Positions 1 to 7,100 of a stretch of DNA of 64,000 bases are shown one piece after another (the first letter of the stretch is position 1; every line of letters begins with the position of its first letter). The DNA is taken from positions 310,001-374,000 of the forward strand of contig CBDHDW010000013.1 of assembly GCA_965261915.1 (NCBI GenBank), written 5' to 3'. A program made the translations under genes and the position numbers. This DNA is from JAIBDK01 sp965261915. Its GTDB lineage: Bacteria > Pseudomonadota > Gammaproteobacteria > Arenicellales > Poriferihabitantaceae. The notes beneath the pieces are model-generated. The model worked only from the letters and a program-made list of their open reading frames with translations, was not told the origin of the DNA and did not search any database.

Positions 1-195
1 ATTAAACTTAATTCCAAAGATGCTGCCGCCTATATCAACCGGGGTGTTGCAAAATTAGCTTTGGGCAGACACGAAGAAGCAAAAAAAGATTACGACAAAG
101 CCAAAACATTATTTGCAAAGGCGAAGAATATGGAAATGGTAGAAGAATGCGAAGGGGTAATAGCACGCTTACAGAAATTGATAACCCCGCAATAA
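1..195 (+). CDS. TPR-repeat protein, C-terminal end only
   Basis: An open frame enters from the left edge and stops with TAA at 193-195, giving the last 64 residues of a protein. The visible part has the tetratricopeptide pattern: AAAYINRGVAKLALGRHEEA, followed by KKDYDKAKTLF, with small residues and aromatics at the usual TPR helix positions. TPR helices are protein-protein interaction scaffolds, so the partner and function cannot be told from this piece. The tail after the last repeat is a charged helix. The true start lies outside the window. Confidence 0.7.
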   Translation: MKLNSKDAAAYINRGVAKLALGRHEEAKKDYDKAKTLFAKAKNMEMVEECEGVIARLQKLITPQ

Positions 196-198
196 CTC

Positions 199-247
199 GG
201 AAGTGCGGCTGATACCACGCTAACCACAAGCAGGCAGGACTAAGCCC
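199..247. repeat. Dispersed palindrome-like repeat, family B, copy 1
   Basis: A GAAGTGCGGCT box is followed at a short distance by GGACTAAGCCCGCT. The same two-box arrangement occurs near 3969-4009 and 11103-11135. It fills most of the 152-bp gap between the TPR gene end and the DUF2971 gene. I see no gene in this gap. Confidence 0.4.
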
Positions 248-347
248 GCTTCGAAACAACAAGGCAGAGAAAGCTTGGTCGGTACCTTATTAGCCGAGTT
301 GATGAGTGGTAGAATAATGACTAAGGAAAAATTAGGAGATGTTACAC

Positions 348-1292
348 ATGAGCGATGAATCAAGAGCGGGAATAATTTCCGAGATAAAGGGATATATAGA
401 AGGTGGACACTTAGGCTCGGCGAAAAAAAGACTGTTTTCAGAATTAAAAAAAGAAGTTGATAATTGGAGCAAAAATAAGTCAATTGCTACTGATATATGT
501 GTAGCTCACTATACCAACGCAGATACAATTTACTCTCTGCTAACGAGTAAAGACGAAGGTAAAGACAAAATCAAAAATGAAAAATGTTATTCTTTCCTGA
601 GGCTCTATGATGCATCATCTTTAAACGACCCAGAGGAAGGAAGTTACTTGAAGAACCGGCTTGTAAAAGACTTTGGCTGGTTAAAGAAGGCAAAAGATAC
701 AGATGCTTTTATCTGTTCTTTTGTGTGTGGTAAAGAATCAATGGGGGATAAACTTCCATATTGGCAATCGTACGGAGCAGATGGGTTAGGCTGTTCAATT
801 CAACTTTCTACAAATTTCAAAAGAGAAATATTAAAACCCGTTCAGTATGGAAAGGCTAACATTGAAGAGATTAAGACTACATTTAAAATTTTTTTTGAAT
901 TAGGAAAGTTAATATATGATAAGTACGAAAAAGATAAAAAAGAAAATTTTTCAACACTTTTTTGGAAAGCATTTGATAAGGTTAAGTTTCTGTTTAAGGA
1001 TGATGTCTACAAAGACGAAAAAGAATGTCGTATTGTAGTCGTTGTACCTTCTAACTCAGAAACAAAAATTCAATATCACTTCAAAAGTGAAGGCCCATAT
1101 TTAAGAAGGTATATTGAAGTAGAAGAATTAAGAGTTAATAATTTTTTAGCTACTGGAAGCAAAATATTTGTTGGTCCAAGGGTAGTGAACGGAGAGGGTA
1201 TGTGTAAAAAGTTAGAAGAACTTGCAGGTCAATCAAAACTTAATGGGCCAAAATTTATTTCTTCTAAAATTTCTTACCGCAAAGTTTGGTAG
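348..1292 (+). CDS. DUF2971 family protein
   Basis: A 314-residue protein with the layout of DUF2971: an AHYTNADTIYSLL segment near residue 55, a SLNDPEEG motif near 95, a CSFVCG strand, then LPYWQSYGADGLGCSI near 145 and a late KDEKECRIVV strand. No catalytic chemistry is established for the family that I can state. ATG 348 is chosen over the ATG at 339 because AGGAG at 334-338 sits 9 bases before 348 but touches 339. The 3' end overlaps the convergent E1/JAB gene by 29 bases, so the two transcripts would be antisense to each other there. The gene is AT-rich compared with the core genes further right, which suits acquisition by transfer (inference). Confidence 0.75.
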   Translation: MSDESRAGIISEIKGYIEGGHLGSAKKRLFSELKKEVDNWSKNKSIATDICVAHYTNADTIYSLLTSKDEGKDKIKNEKCYSFLRLYDASSLNDPEEGSYLKNRLVKDFGWLKKAKDTDAFICSFVCGKESMGDKLPYWQSYGADGLGCSIQLSTNFKREILKPVQYGKANIEEIKTTFKIFFELGKLIYDKYEKDKKENFSTLFWKAFDKVKFLFKDDVYKDEKECRIVVVVPSNSETKIQYHFKSEGPYLRRYIEVEELRVNNFLATGSKIFVGPRVVNGEGMCKKLEELAGQSKLNGPKFISSKISYRKVW

Positions 1293-2751
1293 TTAGTTTT
1301 GCAACCCATTTTTTTGCCCGAGTGAAAAAATGATCGTCATTGCTTTGGTTTTCCCTCGTCTCTGTAGAAACAATGTAGTGTGGTTTGCACTTATCACCCA
1401 TTAACACTCTTTCTTGCTGAAAGATGCAATTTTCATTACATTTTTTGTTATTAATATTGATTGATCCAGTTAAAAATTGATATTCCTGTTGTTGTACTTC
1501 AGGCCACCATTCCTGAGAGATGATATAGCGAATCATCATATTTATTTCCATGCTCGAAATACTTAAACTAAAAGGGAAAACATTTTGATTGCTATCACGC
1601 TGATCTTTCGGAAGATTGCTAATGTAAGAGGGATTATCTAATGAACCATCCAATTCTATTACAACATCACTTGTTGTGTATTGTTTGTTGCAACGCAGGC
1701 ACTGATGATACGGGGTTACAAGATGTGACCGCCAATGAGCGGAGAAAAAAGCCTCGTCTTTATCTATTGCAACTGCAATGCCTCCGTCAATCACTGGTAT
1801 GAGATGAGAAAGAGAGATAAAGTTTAATACATCACGAGCTACTGGTCGGTCAACGCAACTAAATAAAAAATCACAATCTAATGCTTCATAATAAGCGTCA
1901 TCATAGTGTACTGATATGGGGAGTGCTTTGATGTTAACTTCATTTGCAGTAGAGTGTTTTTTTATAAATTCAGAAGCGACATCTACTTTATAACAGCCGA
2001 TATTATCTTTTGTACCATAAAGCAATCGGTCAAGGTTATGCTCTTCCACCTTATCAGGATCAATTAGCACGACATTATTAACCCCAATCCTGGCGATTGC
2101 TTCAGCAATAATACACCCGACACTCCCCAAGCCCACAATACCTACTTTTAATCGCGCAATGTTGTTTTGGTGTTCTGTACCCCAAGTATCAAAAGTTCGC
2201 CTTAAAATATTTTTCCGCTGAGGTGGTGGTATTAGATAGTCATTACAATATATTTTGTACGATTTGTGATTAACAACTCGAACTTTTTGGCACCAATGGC
2301 GTTGTATTTTTGTTCCATTTTTTTTCCAGAAACGAGCACTCCAATAACCATCTGTTCCAATGGTCAATCCCAGCAAAGGAAGTCCAGTAGCTAATGCTGG
2401 ATAAACCAAAACATCTTTTTCTGCAATAACATCTGGCTCGCTCATGCCCTGCCACCCATCTGTTGGGTGACTGTGCATAAATGCCAACCCAGATTTCTCT
2501 CGGATAGCACAATTAATTGCTTTAGAAAGAAAACAAGAAGCAAACTCCACATTACCATGAAGTTCCCGGTCGCCCTTCTCTGGCAAAATGGTTTTATAAA
2601 TTATCCCTGTGTAGCGTGATTTCCCCGTACTGGGTCGCCACAAGGCAAAACAAAGGTCTTCTTGTAATTTATTTTTTTTGAAATGTTGCAGAAGATGGTC
2701 ATTTGCTTCCTTCTCGGCAGTTCCACAAAAAACAACTTCACTTATTTTCAT
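1264..2751 (-). CDS. JAB (JAMM) peptidase fused to E1-like ThiF/UBA adenylyltransferase
   Basis: A 495-residue two-domain protein. The N-terminal third is a JAB/MPN domain with a complete zinc-peptidase motif: HSHP at 93-96, then seven residues, Ser104, two residues, Asp107. The second half is an E1-like ThiF fold: GLGSVG nucleotide loop at 207-212, then a LIDPDKVEEHNLDR segment with the ATP-contacting Asn and Arg. Later come Cys299 (FSCVD), a CLRC pair at 351-354 and a C-terminal CNENC, likely zinc ligands. By family knowledge, the E1 part would adenylate the C-terminus of the ubiquitin-like partner and the JAB part would cleave it from a precursor or target. ATG 2751 overlaps the E2 gene stop as ATGA, so it is preferred over the TTG at 2766. 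It is the last gene of a three-gene operon. Confidence 0.88.
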   Translation of the reverse strand: MKISEVVFCGTAEKEANDHLLQHFKKNKLQEDLCFALWRPSTGKSRYTGIIYKTILPEKGDRELHGNVEFASCFLSKAINCAIREKSGLAFMHSHPTDGWQGMSEPDVIAEKDVLVYPALATGLPLLGLTIGTDGYWSARFWKKNGTKIQRHWCQKVRVVNHKSYKIYCNDYLIPPPQRKNILRRTFDTWGTEHQNNIARLKVGIVGLGSVGCIIAEAIARIGVNNVVLIDPDKVEEHNLDRLLYGTKDNIGCYKVDVASEFIKKHSTANEVNIKALPISVHYDDAYYEALDCDFLFSCVDRPVARDVLNFISLSHLIPVIDGGIAVAIDKDEAFFSAHWRSHLVTPYHQCLRCNKQYTTSDVVIELDGSLDNPSYISNLPKDQRDSNQNVFPFSLSISSMEINMMIRYIISQEWWPEVQQQEYQFLTGSININNKKCNENCIFQQERVLMGDKCKPHYIVSTETRENQSNDDHFFTRAKKWVAKLTTKLCGKKF

Positions 2752-3137
2752 TTTAGCTCTTTGCAAAATCTAGGTATATGTAAGCTCAGATAATGCTGTA
2801 TGTGTTTGGTAGGCAAGTCATCCCATATCTCCCCTGGAGGTCGACTAAGTGCCAACCATTCGCGCTCGTCCTCTTGGTCATTTTGACATGTGTATGATGA
2901 TAATGATCCCCCAAGCTGGTCATCATAGGGAGGGCTGATATGAATCCAGTGCGGAGGGTATTCGGGGTATCCTTCTTCTCCATGAAATGAAAATCCAAGT
3001 AATACATTTTCTCCGCTATATTTTCCAGTTTTAATGCAATAACTAATAACCACTGCTCGACCCTGTGGAGTATCAATATGAAAAGGGGCGTATTTCAGCC
3101 CTTTTAGTTCATTTTCTATCCTCTCTAAACTCGACAT
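2748..3137 (-). CDS. E2/UBC-like protein of a bacterial ubiquitin-like system
   Basis: A 129-residue protein between the multiubiquitin and JAB-E1 genes. The segment YPEYPPHWIHISPP (57-70) resembles the proline-rich strand-loop of E2/UBC folds. The C-terminal EREWLALSRPPGEIWDDLP and helix also fit the bacterial E2 families that pair with multiubiquitin. The cysteines are Cys34, Cys84 and Cys125. Cys84 (SSYTCQN), in the stretch after the YPxxPP loop, is the most plausible thioester site, but no HPN triad is visible, so the catalytic residue is uncertain. The start overlaps the multiubiquitin gene by 13 bases, and its stop overlaps the next ATG by four. The E2 assignment rests largely on fold pattern plus operon context. 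Confidence 0.72.
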   Translation of the reverse strand: MSSLERIENELKGLKYAPFHIDTPQGRAVVISYCIKTGKYSGENVLLGFSFHGEEGYPEYPPHWIHISPPYDDQLGGSLSSYTCQNDQEDEREWLALSRPPGEIWDDLPTKHIQHYLSLHIPRFCKELK

Positions 3138-3625
3138 TTTAAGTCACATCCAGCAACTGGCGTTGACCCGCTGGGTATCAATAAAAATTCACTGAATTGA
3201 CTCAAATCAACCCATTCGTCAATCGTAAATTTCTTTCCTCCAATCTCTTCCAATAACCAATTTTCGGGTTTACCGGGTATAGCCGCTCCCTTTTCTTGCC
3301 CCATTTTTATAATGTCTAATGCGATCAACTTTTCCAAGTTGGATTCCAATTTTTGACCATTTACTGTAAATTTATATACCTGTGGAGTCTTCTTTATCCC
3401 TAGTGAAAAATTATTATCCTGCGATAAATTTATCCAATCATCACCAGAATAAATTGCTCCCTTGTCACTTTTTAAGGTTAGAGTTCCAATTTGACCCTGA
3501 GCAGCCGGTATATTTTTTTCTTGAGCTCGCTCTAAAATACTTTTTGCAGTTAATTTTTCATCAGGAGAATCAAATGATTCTCCCTCAATTGTGAATGGAA
3601 AATTTTTATTGGTGTTTTCGTTCAT
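3125..3625 (-). CDS. Multiubiquitin protein (two tandem ubiquitin-like domains)
   Basis: A 166-residue protein built from two related halves. Each half starts with a beta strand (FPFTIEGESF at 9-18; YKFTVNGQKL near 84-93). Each continues with an Ala-Leu-Ile-rich helix and ends with a WINLSQ or WVDLSQ segment followed by a hydrophobic strand (FSLGI; FLLIP). This is the multiubiquitin domain pattern known from operons with E2, E1 and JAB genes. The tail reads SGSTPVAGCDLKCRV and has no terminal GlyGly. If matured, the residues after PVA could be a removable propeptide (inference). It is the first gene of the operon, ATG 3625, with GAGG nine bases upstream in the mRNA. Confidence 0.85.
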   Translation of the reverse strand: MNENTNKNFPFTIEGESFDSPDEKLTAKSILERAQEKNIPAAQGQIGTLTLKSDKGAIYSGDDWINLSQDNNFSLGIKKTPQVYKFTVNGQKLESNLEKLIALDIIKMGQEKGAAIPGKPENWLLEEIGGKKFTIDEWVDLSQFSEFLLIPSGSTPVAGCDLKCRV

Positions 3626-3764
3626 TAGTTGATGCCTCGCTGTAGTTCAGTTTTGAGTCCTTAACATAGACACCTATTTTATCATAATTTTTTATTTACA
3701 ATGATATTCTGCTCAAACTCAGTATCTGTAGACAAGTCGAGCTGTCTTCGTGATGTTATGATAC

Positions 3765-3905
3765 TCATAAGTTGTTAACAAGTCCAATGAATGAATCATG
3801 TGGGCGGTATTCGTTGTAATGGGATTGAAAATCACCCAACCCACGATTATGGATGTGGCGGTCAATATTCGTAGAATCGGGTCATTGGCACGTTCTACAC
3901 AGCCA
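3765..3905 (-). pseudogene. Integrase/transposase C-terminal remnant (rve type)
   Basis: Reading the minus strand, the stretch ending at TGA 3765-3767 gives FQSHYNEYRPHDSFIGL. This is the characteristic C-terminal end of DDE integrase-core transposases (pattern HYNEYRPH). Just upstream, in a neighbouring frame, CVERANDPILR matches the preceding part of the same domain. The two pieces are in different frames, so this is a decayed fragment. It sits upstream of the ubiquitin-like operon and marks past mobile-element activity there. Confidence 0.55.
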
Positions 3906-3965
3906 TTACCACAACTGATTGAGTGGTGAAGCGAGAGCCGGGATAGGCGGGGTGGGGAGTAATTG

Positions 3966-4070
3966 TCGGAAGTGCGGCTTCAGTGGCGGCGGGACTGAAA
4001 TCCCGCTACATTTGAAAACCCTTGCGGGTTTGTGTGTTTTACTGGATTCCTGCTTTCGCAGGAATGACGG
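3966..4070. repeat. Family B repeat followed by REP-like palindrome (family A)
   Basis: GAAGTGCGGCTT, then GGGACTGAAATCCCGCT (family B), and then at 4041-4070 the palindrome ACTGGATTCCTGCTTTCGCAGGAATGACGG (shown here by its arms GATTCCTGC and GCAGGAAT). The same palindrome recurs at 11177-11205, 50005-50030 and, inverted, 50164-50192. The block CTTGCGGGTTTGTG before it also recurs at 11158. These are dispersed non-coding repeats of a type common in Proteobacteria. Confidence 0.6.
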
Positions 4071-4196
4071 GGCGGTGCAGGAATGACAAAGGAGCTTGCA
4101 GGAATGACGGCAGGACTGGGTTTCTGTTCCCCGCCTGCTGAGACAGGCTTCGCAAGAACGGCGAACATTGGTTTCTTGCACAGTCTCTTTAGAACC

Positions 4197-4304
4197 TGCA
4201 AAGCATTATACTATTCAAGAAGCCAGCTTAAAGATATTGAAAAACTCATTGAGGAGCATAAAGATGAAATCATTAGCGCATGGGGAAAATACTTCAAAAA
4301 CTGA
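4197..4304 (+). pseudogene. DUF4160 protein, 3' fragment
   Basis: The frame ending at 4304 encodes SRSQLKDIEKLIEEHKDEII followed by SAWGKYFKN. This is the C-terminal helix of DUF4160 proteins, which normally run about 80 residues and sit immediately before a DUF2442 gene, as here. The N-terminal beta part is missing and replaced by repeat-derived sequence (4083-4190), so the gene is truncated. It overlaps the start of the DUF2442 gene by 41 bases, the usual coupling of this pair. Confidence 0.6.
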
Positions 4305-4548
4305 AGTAACCCATATTTCTCTGCATGGTGTATGGCTGCTTTCATCAAGCGGCAAAGAACTGTTTATGTCTTATGATGATTTTCCCTGGTTTAAGGATCA
4401 ACCCGTAAAAGTAATCTACAATGTAGAAGAACAATCCACTGGTCATTTCTACTGGCCTGATATTGATATAGACCTTAGTGAAAATATCATAGAAAATCCT
4501 CATCACTACCCCTATAAAGCATCCCCTAAAACTCAATCGGACGCATAA
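4264..4548 (+). CDS. DUF2442 domain protein
   Basis: A 94-residue protein, MKSLAHGENTSKTEVTHISL and onward, with GVWLLSSSGKELFMSYDDFPWF and LHWPD-like YWPDIDIDLS segments typical of DUF2442. DUF4160-DUF2442 pairs are widespread small gene pairs with a toxin-antitoxin-like arrangement, though their activity is not settled. The start ATG 4264 has GAGGAG at 4252-4257, seven bases upstream. A longer in-frame extension to 4168 has no support. The upstream partner is truncated, so this may be an orphan. Confidence 0.75.
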   Translation: MKSLAHGENTSKTEVTHISLHGVWLLSSSGKELFMSYDDFPWFKDQPVKVIYNVEEQSTGHFYWPDIDIDLSENIIENPHHYPYKASPKTQSDA

Positions 4549-4590
4549 ATTTGCATCGTTTTGGTCGTTAGATTGACAACAAGGGTATCT

Positions 4591-4659
4591 CATACACAGC
4601 GGTTTTCCGTGCGCGACTGACCAGTATTCACGAAAAAATCCTAATAAAGAGAGACACCC
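4591..4659. repeat. 69-bp dispersed repeat, copy 1 (before yefM-yoeB)
   Basis: The block beginning CATACACAGCGGTTTTCCGT, through GCGCGACT and TTCACGAAAAAATC to GAGACACCC, recurs with about ten mismatches at 35340-35408, upstream of the type III RM operon. Both copies lie on the plus strand at the left edge of an accessory module. I do not recognise it as a named element. Confidence 0.6.
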
Positions 4660-4706
4660 ATAATGCAAACTGTGCAAACAATAGAGTTGCATACAAACAT
4701 ATGCAC

Positions 4707-4738
4707 GGGTACAATAATAAGTACATTGAGGGGTACAT
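4707..4738 (+). promoter_or_regulatory. Probable YefM/YefM-YoeB operator
   Basis: Three GTAC cores at 4709-4712, 4721-4724 and 4733-4736 are spaced exactly 12 bp apart, each in a GTACA context, and end just before the yefM start codon. In E. coli the yefM-yoeB operator consists of TGTACA cores with 12-bp centre spacing, bound by YefM and YefM-YoeB. The match in spacing, core and location supports autoregulation here, with one extra core. Confidence 0.6.
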
Positions 4739-4744
4739 ATTATA

Positions 4745-5002
4745 ATGAACACATTAAGTTATTCTGCATTCCGCGCTCACCTTGCGGGGACATTAGACAA
4801 AGTGAACGAGGATCACAAGCCAATCCAGATTACTCGGCAAAACGGCAAACCTGCGGTGGTGATGAGCCTGGAAGACTTTCAAGCATACGAAGAAACGGCT
4901 TACCTGATGGCCAGCCCGAAAAATGCCGAGCGACTCAACCAAGCGATTGCAGAAGTGGATGCGGGTAAAATGGTGCGGCACGAGCTAATTGGCACGAACT
5001 AA
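4745..5002 (+). CDS. yefM: YefM antitoxin (Phd/YefM family)
   Basis: An 85-residue protein beginning MNTLSYSAFRAHLAGTLDKV, with the DNA-binding Phd/YefM N-terminal fold: the KPIQITRQNGKPAVVMSLED strand-turn-helix is diagnostic. It is followed by an acidic, probably disordered toxin-binding tail (AEVDAGKMVRHELIG). It binds and neutralises the YoeB endoribonuclease encoded six bases downstream and should repress its own operon through the three GTAC cores just upstream. Length matches the family. ATG 4745 lies in AT-rich sequence with a weak ribosome-binding site. Confidence 0.92.
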   Translation: MNTLSYSAFRAHLAGTLDKVNEDHKPIQITRQNGKPAVVMSLEDFQAYEETAYLMASPKNAERLNQAIAEVDAGKMVRHELIGTN

Positions 5003-5007
5003 TTGAG

Positions 5008-5262
5008 ATGATCTTGTCCTGGGCTGAAAAAGCGTGGGAGGATTATCTATATTGGCAACAAACCAATCGGAAGGTTCTCAAGCGCATCAATGTGCTCATT
5101 AAAGACATTCAGCGTCAATCGTTCGATGGGATTGGATGCCCTGAGCCGTTAAAACACAATTGGGCTGGTTACTGGTCGCGGCGTATTGACCGTGAACATC
5201 GCCTAGTTTATAAGGTGGCGGATAATGCGATCGTTATCGTCCAGTGCCGCTATCATTATTAG
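5008..5262 (+). CDS. yoeB: YoeB toxin (Txe/YoeB mRNA interferase)
   Basis: An 84-residue protein, the same length as E. coli YoeB. The catalytic set is complete at the same positions: Glu46, Arg65, His83 and Tyr84 (ending RYHY). PEPLKHNWAGYWSRRIDREH and LVYKV are family signatures. YoeB cleaves ribosome-bound mRNA at the A site and is inhibited by YefM from the gene just upstream. The two genes form an operon with a 5-base gap. No damage is visible, so the module looks functional. Confidence 0.93.
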   Translation: MILSWAEKAWEDYLYWQQTNRKVLKRINVLIKDIQRQSFDGIGCPEPLKHNWAGYWSRRIDREHRLVYKVADNAIVIVQCRYHY

Positions 5263-5435
5263 GATGTATTTACGTTTAAGAGGCTATTTTCCTTCTGGGT
5301 ATCCCTGCTAAACTGTCTTTTCCGCGATTGCGGTGTCAGCCCTCGCATTTTATATATTCATGGCAAATCCTCGTGTATGTCATATGCACTGCGGTTGCCG
5401 TGCAGGTTCTCCTTTGATCGCCGAAGAGCATTTAC

Positions 5436-5927
5436 ATGGATAGACAAGAGAATTGGTGGGTATCAGCCGCGCTTCCGAAGCTGCGGGCGCAGGAATCCAG
5501 TCAAGTATTCTTATCAAAACCTAACCGTCATTTTCAATTTTCAATTATCAGCAACTCATTTTAGTCTTGACTATTTTATGATAGAGCACAAAATAGTCGA
5601 ATGGATAGACAGGATAGATAAGAGGATTGGTGCGGTATCAGCCGCGCTTCCGAAGCTGCGGGCGCAGGAATCCAGTCAAGTATTCTTATCAAAACCTAAC
5701 CGTCATTTTCAATTTTCAATTATCAATTATCAGCAACTCATTTCAGTCTTGACTATTTTATGATAGAGCACAAAATAGTCGAATGGATAGACAGGATAGA
5801 TAAGAGGATTGGCGCGGTATCAGCCGCACTTCCGAAGCTGCGGGCGCAGGAATCCAGTCAAATATTCTTATCAAAACCTAACCGTCATTTTCAATTATCA
5901 ATTATCAACTTACCGACCATTCACCAC
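5436..5927 (+). repeat. Three tandem ~180-bp degenerate repeats, non-coding
   Basis: Units start near 5436, 5611 and 5791 (phase marker TATCAGCC at 5461, 5636 and 5818, giving periods 175 and 182). Each carries ATAGAC...AGGATTGG, the GAAGCTGCGGGCGCAGGAAT segment, AAAACCTAACCGTCATTTTC, and a TTTCAGTCTTGACTATTTTA tail. The tail and the ATGGATAGACAG box match the leader and first codons of the DUF4143 ATPase gene at 9751, so the units look like amplified copies of that leader. Bases 5263-5435 hold no gene that I can see. Confidence 0.7.
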
Positions 5928-6124
5928 CAGCAAATCATTTCAGTCTTGACTGCTTTACGATATTGCATAAAATAGTCAGGCTTGCGCTTATGAATTGAAT
6001 TCGATTTCTAATAAACTTGGAGAAAAATATGAAGGCTAATATAGTTATTGAAAAAGACAACCATGGCTACTATGCGTTCTGTCCTGAAATGAAAAGATGT
6101 CACACGCAAGGGAATACCCTATAA
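5928..6124 (+). pseudogene. Duplicated hicB leader and truncated hicB (31 codons)
   Basis: Bases 5928-6120 are nearly identical to 9010-9202, which carry the leader and first codons of the intact hicB. The copy has ATG at 6029 with the same GGAG site, encodes MKANIVIEKDNHGYYAFCPE and about ten more residues, then hits TAA at 6122 where homology ends. Only the first beta strands of HicB are present, so no function is expected beyond possible promoter duplication. Confidence 0.75.
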
Positions 6125-6142
6125 ATCAATCATTTATTAGGG
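6117..6142. terminator. Hairpin between truncated hicB and SDH-type gene
   Basis: CCCTATAAAT, loop CAATC, ATTTATTAGGG forms a hairpin with one bulged base, followed by TTTACC on the plus side. It lies downstream of the minus-strand protease gene and could act as a weak bidirectional terminator. The AT-rich stem makes this tentative. Confidence 0.3.
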
Positions 6143-6190
6143 TTTACCGTCGAAGTCAAGGGCGAAAGGAATAGATGGGAATGTAGATTA

Positions 6191-7100
6191 TTAAGCGTTG
6201 CCCAAAATGGTCTTGACGTGCGAAATGCCGGAATCGTTCTCAATGATCTTCACTATTGGCGTATTCATCAATGAGATTGTATAGGAATGATGGACGCACA
6301 GAATGGCATTCTGCATATCTTGATCAGACTCAAAATCGATAATTTTTAATCCAGCCTGCTTGCATTCTTCTCTATGAAGATGCCGACCATGGTTCATGTT
6401 TATTTCCGCATCGGTTAAGAAATTCACAATAGCGGCTGCTTTTTTCTCTCTGTCAGGATCATCTTTGAGCATAGAGGACAGGAGTGCTTTTTTCCCAATT
6501 TCTTTTGACCAATCGATCGCATGTTGGCATGTGGATAAAAATGTCGGCGGTATTTGCTCTAAAATAGGTCGCCAGATATGTATTTTTGTGGGTCTTGTTT
6601 GATTTCTTCCCATGCTTTATCGAATTCTCTGAGAACAAGTTGTGCTGGTTGCAAGCCAAACTGAGGATCGATAGGGCCTAGATTGCTGTGTAATCCCATC
6701 CAAATTTCTTTGCCAGCTAATGCAATCATCGTGCCGCCAGACATACTCAACTGAGGCACAAAGACCCTAATGTCCGAACCAAACTTTTTGCTGCTATGTA
6801 ATGCATAATCGACTCTGTAGCAGCTACCGCGCCACCAGGAGAGTGAATAAATAGATCGAGTCCCTTGCTGAAATCCATTTTATAGAAACAAGCCATAAAG
6901 CCGCTCTTGTCTTCATCGTCTATGGAAACTGCGTTATGATAACCTGCTTTTTGTAGCCAGCCGCTATAATACGCAACGACATTTCTACCGGTACGTTCCG
7001 CAAATTCTCTTAAATATCTATGCCTTACGGCATCGTGAGGATTCTTTGCATTGCGTGCGGTTTCTTCAACCTCATGAAAAATGTCATTCCAATTAGACAT
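6191..7100 (-). pseudogene. SDH-type Clp-fold serine protease, two frameshifts
   Basis: Three overlapping frames together encode one protein of about 300 residues. First frame (7100 to about 6787): MSNWNDIFHEVEETARNAKN ... LFIHSPGGAVAATESIMHYI. Second frame: VPQLSMSGGTMIALAGKEIW, with the nucleophile Ser, and LGPIDPQFGLQP. Third frame: WRPILEQIPPTFLSTCQHAI down to the stop at 6191. This is the serine dehydrogenase-proteinase/ClpP-SppA fold family. The first shift falls at a five-T run (6785-6789), the second near 6573-6577. Either the gene is a pseudogene or the assembly has two indels. It overlaps the small gene upstream by eight bases. Confidence 0.75.

Noticed and set aside
1264..3625. Ubiquitin-like operon as type II CBASS or Bil
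   Set aside because: No cyclase (CD-NTase) gene is present, JAB and E1 are fused to each other, and the modifier is a two-domain multiubiquitin protein.
3906..4181. Minus-strand open frames of 73-91 residues
   Set aside because: They run through the palindromic repeats 3966-4070 and have repeat-derived composition; no family resemblance.
5436..5927. Tandem repeats considered as a CRISPR array
   Set aside because: Units are ~180 bp, degenerate and without short uniform repeats separated by unique spacers; no cas genes are in the window.
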